DNA of 64,000 bases from Amorphoplanes digitatis (GTDB taxonomy: Bacteria > Actinomycetota > Actinomycetes > Mycobacteriales > Micromonosporaceae): contig NZ_JACHNH010000001.1 in the NCBI RefSeq assembly GCF_014205335.1, positions 558,001 to 622,000 on the forward strand, given 5' to 3'. The translations under genes were made by a program, and so were the position numbers. This document shows, in pieces, positions 17,801-25,590 of this stretch (position 1 is the first letter of the stretch; each line of letters begins with the position of its first letter). A model generated the notes under the pieces. That model did no database searches. It had not been told where the DNA came from and worked only from the letters and a program-made list of their open reading frames with translations.

Positions 17801-18774
17801 GGCCACCGCGGGCGCTCACCCTCGCCGCGCTCGTCGCCGAGCTCCGCACCGCCGTCGTCGCGCCGGAGGCGACGCCCGAGCGGCGGCACGCCGCCGCTAC
17901 CGAGCTGGCCCGGCTCGCCGCCGCGGGCGTACCGGGCGCGCATCCCGACGAGTGGTGGGGCCTGCGGCAGCTCTCCGACGACCGGCCGCTGGCCGAGGAG
18001 GGCGAGCCCGTCAAGGTCACCCCCTCCTCGATGGAGAGCGCCCTGCGTTGCAGCCTGCGCTGGCTGCTCGAACGCCACGGCGGGGCCGCGCCGGCCGGCC
18101 CGGCGCAGGGCGTCGGCAACCTGGTGCACGCCGCGGCGATGCTCGCCGAGGACGCGAACGCCGACCGCGAGCGGCTGGTCGAGTACGTCGCCGCGCGCTT
18201 CGACGCCATCGAGCTCGCCGCCCGCTGGTTGGCCGGCCCCGAGCAGGACCGGGCGCAGGGCATGGTCGACAAGCTGCTGCGCTGGCTCGCCAAGAACCCG
18301 CGCCGGCTGCTCGCCATCGAGCACGAGTTCACCGTGCGGCTCGACGATCCGGCCCGGCCGATCCAGCTCACCGGCCGCGTCGACCGGCTCGAGGTCGACG
18401 ATCAGGGCCGCCTCGTCGTCATCGACCTCAAGACCGGTAAGACCACCACCGTCTCCGCGAGCGACGTCGAGGAGCACGCCCAGCTGGCCGGCTATCAGGC
18501 CGCCGTCGACGCCGGTGCGTTCCAGGAGTTCGGCGACGAGAGTGGCGGCGCCGCCCTGGTCCAGCTCGGCCCGACCAAGGAGGCCCGCGAGCAGATGCAG
18601 CTCCCGCTCGCCGAGGCCACCGACCCGAACTGGGCGTACGCGATGGTCCGCCGCACCGCCGACACGATGGCCGCGGCGACCTTCTCGGCCGTCGCCAACT
18701 CCAAGTGCCGGGTCTGCCCGGTCCGGACCAGTTGCCCGATCTCCGGGCAGGGCCGGCAGGTCGTCGAGCCGTGA
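14869..18774 (+). CDS. adnA: AdnA-type subunit of AdnAB helicase-nuclease (UvrD-like ATPase plus Fe-S PD-(D/E)XK nuclease)
   Basis: A 1301-residue subunit expected to resect double-strand breaks with its partner. Walker A GGPGTGKTT is at residues ~47-55. Motif II is the variant VDELADTDPAQ rather than DExQDT. Later motifs TAHAAKGLEWD and FYVAATRARRRL are present. The C-terminal nuclease has GRVDRLE and VIDLKTGK (PD-(D/E)XK) near residues 1170-1190. It also has cysteines in ALRCSLRW (~1060) and KCRVCPVRTSCP (~1280-1290), consistent with an Fe-S nuclease of AddB/Cas4 type. Two long low-complexity linkers (residues ~370-445 and ~840-945) make it longer than mycobacterial AdnA. GTG start; its stop overlaps the start of adnB. 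AdnA rather than AdnB is assigned by gene order. Confidence 0.85.
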   Translation: MTSTPGAVRRPAYRLVRRAAAPVARLRDDPLQRYVVEHTDGPLLVVGGPGTGKTTVLVESVAERIASGVDPERVLVLTFGRRGATALRDRIEARIAGSSFHEPLVRTFHAYAFGLLRRAAAERGEPSPRLLTGPEQDLIIRELLEAVGDPDIEDAVRWPEALRPALPTRAFAQQLRDLMQRAAERGIGPVELARLGERLGRDDWPAAARFLREYVAVLALRDATTRGSTAYDPAELVRAASGLLADDPGLLAAERRRLAYVYVDELADTDPAQIELLSLVAGGGTPLVAFGDPDSSVYGFRGADPQAVSGFPHRFRTASGATAEVITLHTSYRAEPALLDATGRLSRRMRGATRHRHLHPPPTGPDATTPIPPQAAPVPPQAAPAETVSPQAAAAGTVSPQAAPVETASPQAAPVEMASPQGAPVETALPQAASAGTVPPHAAAGAEQVVAGAVVRTFRSPTSETAYVAHALREAHLLHGVPWSRMAVVLRSTTLQLPSIQRALAASGVPTVTHSEDLPLHLQPAVAPLLLLLRCALEPEVLDEEASVALLHSPLGGADPLAERRLRQGLRALALAAGDRRPSGELLLDALRDPAGLAVVERRWAVPAQTIARLIATAREAAAAPGATAEQVLWSVWRASGLAERWYGLSTRGAPVEPGGEGGRARQWRAEAADRDLDAIVVLFDAAARFVDRLPGARTEVFLDHVLGQDLPADSIAPSADRGEAVRLLTAHAAKGLEWDVVVLAGVQEGIWPDLRLRGSLLGSERLVDYLAGRAASGAAAVVGQTSALLDEERRLFYVAATRARRRLVVTAVASASVGGSDGEEQPSRFLTELGLPDGRGGPGREDPPDPDPDSGPDDPDDPGPTEPDPDPWDQPTPSAELTPADAPGPTDSSDSGNEPGPVDRLGPGDTHGFADEPGPADGPDLPDTPGSGAAIDRPGGDVPAHREHDRRGGGDGAAAEPGEEQAVIDELALPVGRPPRALTLAALVAELRTAVVAPEATPERRHAAATELARLAAAGVPGAHPDEWWGLRQLSDDRPLAEEGEPVKVTPSSMESALRCSLRWLLERHGGAAPAGPAQGVGNLVHAAAMLAEDANADRERLVEYVAARFDAIELAARWLAGPEQDRAQGMVDKLLRWLAKNPRRLLAIEHEFTVRLDDPARPIQLTGRVDRLEVDDQGRLVVIDLKTGKTTTVSASDVEEHAQLAGYQAAVDAGAFQEFGDESGGAALVQLGPTKEAREQMQLPLAEATDPNWAYAMVRRTADTMAAATFSAVANSKCRVCPVRTSCPISGQGRQVVEP
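15981..16200 (+). repeat. Degenerate ~30-bp tandem repeat within adnA (about 7 units)
   Basis: Each unit encodes roughly ten residues of the form PQAAPVETxS and begins with a variant of CCGCAGGCGGCACC. The units are imperfect and in frame, giving a Pro/Ala-rich linker inside the helicase moiety between motifs III and IV. This looks like slippage expansion rather than a functional domain. Confidence 0.8.
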
Positions 18775-21700
18775 CCCAGCCCAGCCTCTTCACCGACCGC
18801 ACCGCCCGGCCCCGGCGCCGCGCCGACGCCGGCCCCCGCTACACCCCGATCGAGCTGGCCCGGCTGCTGCGCCTGCACCCGCCGACCCCGGAGCAGGCCG
18901 CGATCATCGCCGCCCCGGTCGAGCCGGTCCTGGTGGTCGCCGGCGCCGGCTCCGGGAAGACCGAGACCATGGCGTCGCGGGTGGTCTGGCTGGTCGCCAA
19001 CGGGTACGCTCACCCGGACGAGATCCTCGGCCTCACCTTCACCCGCAAGGCCGCCGGCGAGCTGGCACACCGGGTACGCACCCGGCTCGGTCAGCTCGTC
19101 CGCCGCCTCGGCCGCCAGGATGCCCTCGCGGGCGAGCCGACGGTCGCCACCTACCACTCGTACGCGGCCCGGGTGGTCACCGAGCACGGGCTGCGCGCGG
19201 GCTACGAGCCGTCCGCGCGGCTGCTCACCGAGGCCGCCCGCTGGCAGATCGTCGACTCGCTGGTGCGGTCATACACGGGCGAGATGACCGGGCTGAACCG
19301 CGCGCCCGGCACGGTCACCGACGACGTCCTCGCCCTCTCCGGCGAGCTCGCCGAGCACCTGGTCACCCCCGACGACCTCGCCGCCTGGACCGGCCGCTTC
19401 TACGCCGAGGTGCAGGCGCTGCCGGGCCGGGTCTACAAGGACGTCGGCGACATGCTGCTGCGCCAGCGGCACCGGCTCACCCTGCTGCCCCTGGTCCGCC
19501 TCTACGACGAGCGCAAGCTCGCGATCGAGGCGATGGACTTCGGCGACCAGATGGCCCGCGCGGCCCGGGTGGCCCGCGATCATCCGGAGGTCGGCGCGAT
19601 CGAGCGGGGTCGCTTCAAGATCGTGCTGCTCGACGAGTACCAGGACACCAGCCACGCACAGGTCGTGCTGCTCAACGCGCTCTTCGGCGGCGGGCACCCG
19701 GTCACCGCGGTCGGCGACCCGTGCCAGTCCATCTACGGCTGGCGTGGCGCCTCGGCCGGCACCCTCGACCGGTTCCCGGCGGAGTTCACCGGGCCCGGCG
19801 GCCGCGAGGCCTGGGTGCTCAACCTGACCCGGAGCTGGCGCAACCGGCCGGAGATCCTCCAGGTCGCCAACGCGCTCTCCCGGCCGCTGCGGGCCGCCGG
19901 CGCCCGGGTGGCCGAGCTGATCCCGGCGCGGCGGGTGGCCGACCGGGTCGGCGGGCGGACGGTCGCCTGCGCGCTGCTGCACACGTACGCGGATGAGGCC
20001 GCCTGGATCGCCGACGCCATGCTCGGCTCCTGGCGCGCGGCCGCCGGGCTGCCCGACGCCCTGCCCGGCGACATCCCGCTGGAGAAGCGGCCGACCAGCG
20101 CGGTCCTGGTCCGGGTCCGCAGCCAGATCCCGGCGATCGAGGAGGCGCTGCGCTCGCGCGGCCTGCCGGTCGAGGTGGTCGGCCTGGGCGGCCTGCTGGA
20201 CACCCCGGAGGTACGCGACGTCGTCTGCACGCTGCGGGTGCTCGCCGACCCGACGGACGGTGCGGCGCTGCTGCGGCTGCTGACCGGCGCCCGCTGGCGG
20301 ATCGGGCCGCGCGACCTGGTCGCCCTGCACCGGCGCGCCCGGTCCATCGCCGCGGCCCGGGTCGCCGGCACCACAGGGGAACAGCCCGAGGACATCGTCG
20401 CGGACCGGCTCGACGACGCCACCCTGGTCGAGGCCATGGCCGACCTGGGCGTGCCGCAGCAGTACTCGCAGGAGGGCTACGCGCGGCTGCGGGCGTACAG
20501 CCGGGAGCTGGCCGAGCTGCGGCGGCGGCTGGACCAGCCGCTGCCCGACCTGGTCGCGGACATCGAGCGCACGGTCGGCCTCGACGTCGAGGTGGCGGTG
20601 CGCGGCTGGGGCGCCGGCGACGCGGGCCTGGCCCGTGGCCACCTGGACATGCTGGGCGATGTCGCGGCCCGGTACGCGGGCGACACCGGCGGCGGCACGC
20701 TCGCGGGCTTCCTCGCCTTCCTGGCGGCGGCGGAGGAGGAGGAACGCGGGCTGACCCCGGGCCAGGTCGACGTGGTCGAGGGCGCGGTGCAGGTGCTGAC
20801 CGCGCACGCCGCGAAGGGCCTGGAGTGGGACGTGGTGTCGGTCGCGGGCCTGACCAAGGGCGTGTGGCCGGGCATGGCCCGGGGGTCGGACCACTTCCTG
20901 ATGGGCATCGGGGTGCTGCCGTTCCCGCTGCGGGGCGACGCCGACGGGCTGCCCGTGCTGGATCTCTCGCAGGCCGCGGACCAGAAGGACGTTGCGGGTG
21001 CGCTGACCGCCTTCGGCCGGGCCTGGCGTGAGCACGACGAGCGCGAGGAGCGCCGCCTGGCGTACGTGGCGGTGACCCGGCCGCGGCGGCTGCTGCTCTG
21101 CTCGGGCTACTGGTGGGGCGACGGGGTGAAGAAGGCCCGCGGCCCGTCGGTCTTCCTGGAGGAGATCCGGGGCACCTGCCTGGCGGGTGCCGGGGTGGTC
21201 GAGCACTGGGCACCGGAGCCGGCCGGGGACGCGGCCAACCCGAGCGCGGAGCTGGTGGCGACGGCGGAGTGGCCGTCGGACCCGCTCGGCGCCCGGCGGC
21301 CCGCGATGGCGGCCGCGGCGGACCTGATCCGGCGCATGATCGCCGCCCCGGAGGCCGAGGCGGCCGCCGCCTTCGTGGCGCTGGCGGAGGAGGACGCCGA
21401 GGTCGCCGGCCGCGCCGGCCTGGCCGCCGACCTGGTCGGGCTGCCGGCCGAGGGTGATCCGCCGGTGCCCGGCCGGCCCGGGCGGCCCCGGCCCGGCGCG
21501 GGCGTTCCGGCGCGGGCACCGGACCGGTCCGGCCCGGCGGCGGACGACGGTTCCGGTCCGGCTGGTTCCGGTCCGGCTGGTTCCGGTCCGGCTGGTTCCG
21601 GTCCGGCTGGTTCCGGTCCGGCTGGTTCCGGTCCGGCTGGTTCCGGTCCGGCTGGTTCCGGTCCGGCTGGTTCCGGTCCGGCTGGTTCCGGTCCGGCTGG

Positions 21701-22511
21701 TTCCGGTCCGGCTGGTTCCGGTCCGGCTGGTTCCGGTCCGGCTGGTTCCGGTCCGGCAGGTTCCGGTCCAGCGGGATCCGGGGACCCGGACCTGGAGCGG
21801 TGGCGCCGGGAGGCGACGATCCTGCTCGCGGAGCGCGACGAGCGGGCCCGGCGCGACGGCCCGCTCGAGGTGGCCCTGCCGCCGCACCTCTCGGTCTCCC
21901 AGCTCGTCGTGCTGCGGCGTGACCCGCAGGCCCTGGCGCGATCGTTGCGCCGCCCGCTGCCGCAGCGCCCGGCGCCGCACGCCCGCCGCGGCACCGCCTT
22001 CCACGCCTGGCTGGAGCAGCGCTACGGCTCCGTGCGGCTGCTGGACCTCGACGAGCTGCCCGGCGCGGCCGACGACGACGCGGCCGCGGACGAGGAGCTG
22101 GCGGCGCTTCAGGAGGCGTTCCTGGCCGGCGAGTGGGCCGACCGGACCCCGGTCGAGGTCGAGGTGCCGTTCGCGACCACGGTGGCGGGCGTGGTGGTGC
22201 GGGGGCGCATCGACGCCGTCTTCGGCGAGCCGGGCGGCCGTTTCGACGTCATCGACTGGAAGACGGGCCGCCGCCCCACCGGCGCGGACGCGGCCGCGGC
22301 GGCGGTGCAGCTAGCGGCCTACCGGATCGCCTGGGCGGCCCTCGCCGGCGTCCCGGTGACGCGGGTCCGGGCGGGCTTCCACTACGTCCGCGACGGCGTC
22401 ACCGTGCGCCCGGCCGACCTCCCGGACGAGGAAGGCCTGACGTCCCTGATCGAAGAAGTCCCGCAGGCCACAGGCCCCGAAGCCGCGCCGGAACCGGCCG
22501 AGCCCGAATAG
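18771..22511 (+). CDS. adnB: AdnB-type subunit of AdnAB helicase-nuclease (UvrD-like motor plus RecB-type nuclease)
   Basis: A 1246-residue subunit starting at a GTG that overlaps the adnA stop (GTGA). Full SF1A motor motifs are seen: GAGSGKTETMASR (Walker A), LTFTRKAAGEL (Ia), LLDEYQDTSHAQ (II, residue ~288), GDPCQSIYGWRG (III), TAHAAKGLEWD and AYVAVTRPRRL. The nuclease at the C-terminus has GRIDAVF and DVIDWKTGRRP (~residue 1160) but no Fe-S cysteines. It is the likely lead motor of the heterodimer. A 75-residue (GSGPA)15 linker separates motor and nuclease and lengthens it relative to the mycobacterial homologue. Confidence 0.88.
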   Translation: MTQPSLFTDRTARPRRRADAGPRYTPIELARLLRLHPPTPEQAAIIAAPVEPVLVVAGAGSGKTETMASRVVWLVANGYAHPDEILGLTFTRKAAGELAHRVRTRLGQLVRRLGRQDALAGEPTVATYHSYAARVVTEHGLRAGYEPSARLLTEAARWQIVDSLVRSYTGEMTGLNRAPGTVTDDVLALSGELAEHLVTPDDLAAWTGRFYAEVQALPGRVYKDVGDMLLRQRHRLTLLPLVRLYDERKLAIEAMDFGDQMARAARVARDHPEVGAIERGRFKIVLLDEYQDTSHAQVVLLNALFGGGHPVTAVGDPCQSIYGWRGASAGTLDRFPAEFTGPGGREAWVLNLTRSWRNRPEILQVANALSRPLRAAGARVAELIPARRVADRVGGRTVACALLHTYADEAAWIADAMLGSWRAAAGLPDALPGDIPLEKRPTSAVLVRVRSQIPAIEEALRSRGLPVEVVGLGGLLDTPEVRDVVCTLRVLADPTDGAALLRLLTGARWRIGPRDLVALHRRARSIAAARVAGTTGEQPEDIVADRLDDATLVEAMADLGVPQQYSQEGYARLRAYSRELAELRRRLDQPLPDLVADIERTVGLDVEVAVRGWGAGDAGLARGHLDMLGDVAARYAGDTGGGTLAGFLAFLAAAEEEERGLTPGQVDVVEGAVQVLTAHAAKGLEWDVVSVAGLTKGVWPGMARGSDHFLMGIGVLPFPLRGDADGLPVLDLSQAADQKDVAGALTAFGRAWREHDEREERRLAYVAVTRPRRLLLCSGYWWGDGVKKARGPSVFLEEIRGTCLAGAGVVEHWAPEPAGDAANPSAELVATAEWPSDPLGARRPAMAAAADLIRRMIAAPEAEAAAAFVALAEEDAEVAGRAGLAADLVGLPAEGDPPVPGRPGRPRPGAGVPARAPDRSGPAADDGSGPAGSGPAGSGPAGSGPAGSGPAGSGPAGSGPAGSGPAGSGPAGSGPAGSGPAGSGPAGSGPAGSGPAGSGPAGSGDPDLERWRREATILLAERDERARRDGPLEVALPPHLSVSQLVVLRRDPQALARSLRRPLPQRPAPHARRGTAFHAWLEQRYGSVRLLDLDELPGAADDDAAADEELAALQEAFLAGEWADRTPVEVEVPFATTVAGVVVRGRIDAVFGEPGGRFDVIDWKTGRRPTGADAAAAAVQLAAYRIAWAALAGVPVTRVRAGFHYVRDGVTVRPADLPDEEGLTSLIEEVPQATGPEAAPEPAEPE
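21549..21773 (+). repeat. 15-bp tandem repeat, 15 copies, inside adnB
   Basis: The unit GGTTCCGGTCCGGCT is repeated 15 times over exactly 225 bp; the last two copies carry a few substitutions. It encodes (GSGPA)15. Because the unit is a multiple of three, copy-number change keeps the frame and all six frames stay open through it. The near-perfect identity implies recent expansion. Confidence 0.97.
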
Positions 22512-22695
22512 GCCCGCGGCGCGGGGGTCGAGCTGAGCGGTGCCGAGGGCTGGTCAAGGCAGGGCGGGTCCGCAGAGCGGGGCCGGTCTGAGCGGTGCCG
22601 GGCCGGTCAGGGCAGGGCCGGTCCGCGGTGGAGGCCGGTCTGAGCGGCACGGGGGGCCGGTCGGGACCGGGTAGGTCCGCGGCGCGGGGCTCGGA

Positions 22696-23103
22696 TCAGG
22701 CTGCGGCGGCTGCCAGGAGGTGCAGGAGGGCGCGCGCGTAGGCCTCCTCCGGGGTCCGGGCGGCGAAGGTGCGGTCCTCGCCCAGCAGGGTGATGTCGAC
22801 TTCCCAGCCCTTCTCCTCGCGGCGCAGGGCCCGCAGCGTGCCGCCCAGCAGCTCGCGCAGCTGGCCCTCGTGCGGCAGCCAGAGCGCCTCGTCCAGCTCC
22901 ACGTCGTCGAGCGCCCACTCCGTGGTGCCGTTGAAGCCGATCAGGCGGCCCTCCTGGCCGTGATAGACCTCGATCGTCATGTCGCTCAGCACGAAGACCT
23001 GATCGTCCAGGTCGCGGTCCGGGATCGCGAAGCGGTCACCCGGGCCCGGTTTCCAGATCAGCCCGGCCGCCCTGAGCTGCTGTGCCACTTGTACGCCTAT
23101 CAC
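22696..23103 (-). CDS. Conserved actinobacterial hypothetical protein, 135 aa
   Basis: A small acidic soluble protein containing VFVLSDMTIEVYHG, IGFNGTTEWALDDVELDEALWLP and a C-terminal Ala-rich helix. Similar proteins are common in actinobacteria and are often mislabelled as pilus assembly protein CpaE, which the sequence does not support because there is no ATPase domain. GTG start at 23103, divergent from cspA. The 184 bp between adnB and its stop holds only imperfect GC-rich repeats. Confidence 0.75.
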   Translation of the reverse strand: MIGVQVAQQLRAAGLIWKPGPGDRFAIPDRDLDDQVFVLSDMTIEVYHGQEGRLIGFNGTTEWALDDVELDEALWLPHEGQLRELLGGTLRALRREEKGWEVDITLLGEDRTFAARTPEEAYARALLHLLAAAAA

Positions 23104-23166
23104 CGGCGGACCCCCTGCGTCGTGCTAGGCTCCATCGCGTTGTCAGTTTGGTTCCCAAGTACCTAG

Positions 23167-23200
23167 GAGCGCCTGTGGGGATTCTGCCCCAGGCGCTCTT
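23167..23200 (+). terminator. Strong hairpin with short T-run in the divergent region upstream of cspA
   Basis: GAGCGCCTGTGGGG pairs with CCCCAGGCGCTC across a 6-nt loop and is followed by TTTG. It lies ~130 nt before the cspA start on the same strand. It could therefore end a short leader or small RNA, or act as an attenuator. A possible -10-like TAGGCT sits near 23126. The transcript itself is not proven. Confidence 0.5.
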
Positions 23201-23326
23201 TGTCGTAACCCGGGTTTCTCCGGTACGGGCGATCAGTACGGCGACACGAGTCCCGCGAAGTGCGGGTCTTACTACCTCGTTCCCGTCCATAATGGTCGGG
23301 GACGATCGACCGTCGAGGAGACGAGC

Positions 23327-23530
23327 ATGGTTACCGGCGTAGTGAAGTGGTTTAACGCGGACAAGGGCTTCGGGTTCATCACCCCGGACGACGGCGGTGC
23401 CGACGTCTTCGCCCACTTCTCCGCCATCCAGACTTCCGGCTACCGCAGCCTGGACGAGAACCAGCGTGTCGAGTTCGAGGTGACCCAGGGCCAGAAGGGC
23501 CCGCAGGCCGCCAACATCCGGCCGCTCTGA
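23327..23530 (+). CDS. cspA: Cold-shock-domain protein
   Basis: A 67-residue single CSD protein that binds single-stranded nucleic acid as an RNA chaperone or antiterminator. The RNP1 motif KGFGFI and RNP2-like VFAHFSAI are intact, with the typical VKWFNADKG opening and a C-terminal [16 protein letters not shown] box precedes the ATG. The long 5' region (>100 nt) is usual for this family and may fold in a temperature-dependent way. An intrinsic terminator follows. Confidence 0.95.
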   Translation: MVTGVVKWFNADKGFGFITPDDGGADVFAHFSAIQTSGYRSLDENQRVEFEVTQGQKGPQAANIRPL

Positions 23531-23547
23531 TCTCAGCCTCGCGCTGA

Positions 23548-23593
23548 CCACCGGCGCCGGTTCCCCTCGGGGGACCGGCGCCGGTGGCTTTTT
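23548..23593 (+). terminator. Intrinsic terminator after cspA
   Basis: CCACCGGCGCCGGTTCCCC pairs with its complement across a very short loop and is followed by CTTTTTC. It lies 18 bp after the cspA stop, so cspA is monocistronic. Confidence 0.9.
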
Positions 23594-23632
23594 CGGCCCG
23601 AATGTCCGGTCCGGTGGGGATGAAAGACCAGG

Positions 23633-24364
23633 TCAGGCGCCTGCCGGGGCGGCGTCGCCGACCTCCTCCGGCCGCGGGGCCGTGCCGCCGAGGTGTGCCG
23701 GCAGCCACCAGGTGTCGTCCGGCCCCGACGGCTTCTCCGGGTAGGCCCGCTGCGCCGAGTCCAGCAGCTCGCTGAGCCGCTTGCGCAGCACGACCGTCGT
23801 GGAGTCGGCCGAGCCGTCCGGTGCCGGCTCGATCGGCGCGCCGATCGCGATGATGACCGGTACGTGGCGTTTCGTCAGGTCCTTCTTGCGGCCCTTGGTC
23901 CAGAGCCGGTGCGGCCCCCACACCGCCATCGGGATCAGGGGCACCGAGGCGGCCGCGGCCAGCCGCGCGGCTCCCGACTTCAGGCCCTTGACGGTGAACG
24001 ACTCGCTGATCGTCGCCTCGGGGAAGACGCCGACCACCTCGCCGCCGCGCAGCGCGGTCTCGGCCTCGTGGAACGCGGCGTTGCCCGCCTTGCGGTCCAC
24101 CGGGATGTGGTGCATCCCGCGCATCAGCGGGCCGCTGATCTTGTGGGTGAAAACCGACTGCTTGGCCATGAAGCGGACCAGCCGCTTGGCCGGCTGGGCG
24201 CCGAGGCCGCAGAAGATGAAATCGAGATAGCTGACGTGGTTGCTCGCCAGCACAGCCCCGCCGGTGGCGGGGATGTGCTCCGCTCCCTCGACCTGAATCC
24301 TCAGATCGAGCACGCGGAACATCGCCTTGGCAGCTCCAATGACCGGGGGATAAACGATTTCCAT
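23633..24364 (-). CDS. 1-acyl-sn-glycerol-3-phosphate acyltransferase (PlsC family)
   Basis: A 243-residue acyltransferase acting at the inner membrane face in phospholipid synthesis. The catalytic NHVSYLD (His43, Asp48) and the substrate-binding FPEATIS (114-120) are present; Ala replaces the usual Gly of FPEGT, as often seen in actinobacteria. Residues 80-92 (LMRGMHHIPVDR) form the third family motif. No clear membrane helix beyond an N-terminal hydrophobic stretch. Paralogs are normally several per genome, so the exact acyl acceptor is unsure. Confidence 0.88.
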   Translation of the reverse strand: MEIVYPPVIGAAKAMFRVLDLRIQVEGAEHIPATGGAVLASNHVSYLDFIFCGLGAQPAKRLVRFMAKQSVFTHKISGPLMRGMHHIPVDRKAGNAAFHEAETALRGGEVVGVFPEATISESFTVKGLKSGAARLAAAASVPLIPMAVWGPHRLWTKGRKKDLTKRHVPVIIAIGAPIEPAPDGSADSTTVVLRKRLSELLDSAQRAYPEKPSGPDDTWWLPAHLGGTAPRPEEVGDAAPAGA

Positions 24365-24479
24365 CGGGTCACGGTACCGGGGTTGGGTGAAGCGTGGCTG
24401 TGTGCGTGCAACCGATTCGGTGTCCGCGGCGTCTTAGAGGTGACTGCGCCGAAAATCGGCACTCCCTGGGAGGCTACGC

Positions 24480-24659
24480 ATGCAGACCGTGTCCGCCCGG
24501 CGGGAGTTGGGAATCGTGGTCGCGCTGGCCGTCCTCGGGTTGGGCCTGGTATTGATCGTCGCCTTCGCGCCCTGGTATGCCCCCGCCGGCGCCCGCGACG
24601 CCGGCGCGACGGTGGTGCAGACCTATGAACCGCAGCCCGGGGCCGCGCTCGGGCGGTGA
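24480..24659 (+). CDS. Small single-pass membrane protein, 59 aa
   Basis: Starts at an ATG 7 nt after GGGAGG. Residues ~11-32 (IVVALAVLGLGLVLIVAFAPW) form one transmembrane helix preceded by basic residues, with a short extracytoplasmic tail rich in Ala and Gly. It lies 34 bp upstream of a membrane-anchored protein gene in the same direction. Function is not recognisable. The clear ribosome-binding site and helix support a real gene despite its size. Confidence 0.6.
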   Translation: MQTVSARRELGIVVALAVLGLGLVLIVAFAPWYAPAGARDAGATVVQTYEPQPGAALGR

Positions 24660-24693
24660 CCCGTGACGCGCATCGGTGGTGTTCACTGGTGTG

Positions 24694-25584
24694 ATGTCCG
24701 AGAGCACCCAGACACCCGTCGCCTGGTCGCGGCCGGGTGGCGCCTGGGGTTCGGGCACCGTGACCGCTCCTGGCGTACCCCCGCTGGTCCCGCCGCCACC
24801 GGCCGCCCCGCCGGAGTCGCCCGGCGGAGATGGACCACGGCGGCGCCGGCGCCAGATTTTGATCTTCGGTGGCATCGCCGGCGGCATCCTCGCGATCGGC
24901 CTGACCGTCATCCTCATCGTCGCGCTGACCTCGGGCGGCGACCCGTTCGGCGGCAGGCCCGCCGCCGTGACCGACCTGCGGCCGCCGCTGGCCCAGATGT
25001 GCCCGGCGCCGACCGTGCCGCCCAGCGCCGCTCCGGTCGTCCCGCCGAGCGCCGTGCCGCCGGCCACCGGCGAGCGGACGACCGACAAGGAGTCGGGCAT
25101 CTCCTACAAGAGGTATCCCAGCCCCTGGCTCACCTGGGACACCACGTGGCGGGCCGGCACGCTCGAGGTGCCCTACCGGGTCGGCCAGCACTTCGTGACC
25201 GAGCAGTACAGCGGCGGTTCCTACCACGCGTCGATCCTGTCGGCAGCGGTGCCGGCCGCGGACAACGACGCGGTGACGCTCGACCTGGAGTGCGTCGGCC
25301 GGCAGGTGGCCGCGGACGTGCGGGCGGAGTACTACCCGCAGCCCAACACGATGGAGCCGCTGCGCGACGAGATGACCCGGCTCGGCGGGCGGCCCGCCTG
25401 GGTGAGCGAGTTCCGGCTGCACTTCCAGGCCGCCGGCCTGACCGCCACCGACGAGCGTTCGGCGGTGGCGGTCATCGACGTCGGCAAGCCGACCGCGGCG
25501 GTGCTGTACGTGTCGATCCCCGGCACACACAAGCAGTTCGACTACGTGATCGACGACGTGCTGAAGTCGGTCCGGCCGCTGTAG
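24694..25584 (+). CDS. Membrane-anchored extracytoplasmic protein, 296 aa
   Basis: A Pro-rich cytoplasmic N-terminus and a run of Arg (PRRRRRQ) precede one transmembrane helix (ILIFGGIAGGILAIGLTVILIVAL, ~residues 55-78). A ~210-residue extracytoplasmic domain follows, beginning with a Pro/Ala linker. The domain contains SYKRYPSPWLTWD, YSGGSYHASILSAAVP and DYVIDDVLKSV, a lipoprotein-like beta-rich fold seen in Micromonosporaceae hypotheticals. No enzymatic motif. ATG at 24694; a GTG directly before it is also possible. Confidence 0.75.
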   Translation: MSESTQTPVAWSRPGGAWGSGTVTAPGVPPLVPPPPAAPPESPGGDGPRRRRRQILIFGGIAGGILAIGLTVILIVALTSGGDPFGGRPAAVTDLRPPLAQMCPAPTVPPSAAPVVPPSAVPPATGERTTDKESGISYKRYPSPWLTWDTTWRAGTLEVPYRVGQHFVTEQYSGGSYHASILSAAVPAADNDAVTLDLECVGRQVAADVRAEYYPQPNTMEPLRDEMTRLGGRPAWVSEFRLHFQAAGLTATDERSAVAVIDVGKPTAAVLYVSIPGTHKQFDYVIDDVLKSVRPL

Positions 25585-25590
25585 GCGCGG

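Noticed and set aside
21549..21773. CRISPR-like array
   Set aside because: Repeats are 15 bp and directly adjacent with no spacers; this is an in-frame protein repeat.
22512..22695. Repeat-like GC-rich sequence after adnB
   Set aside because: Short imperfect GGCCGGTCTGAGCGG-type units only; no hairpin with a T-run and no gene.
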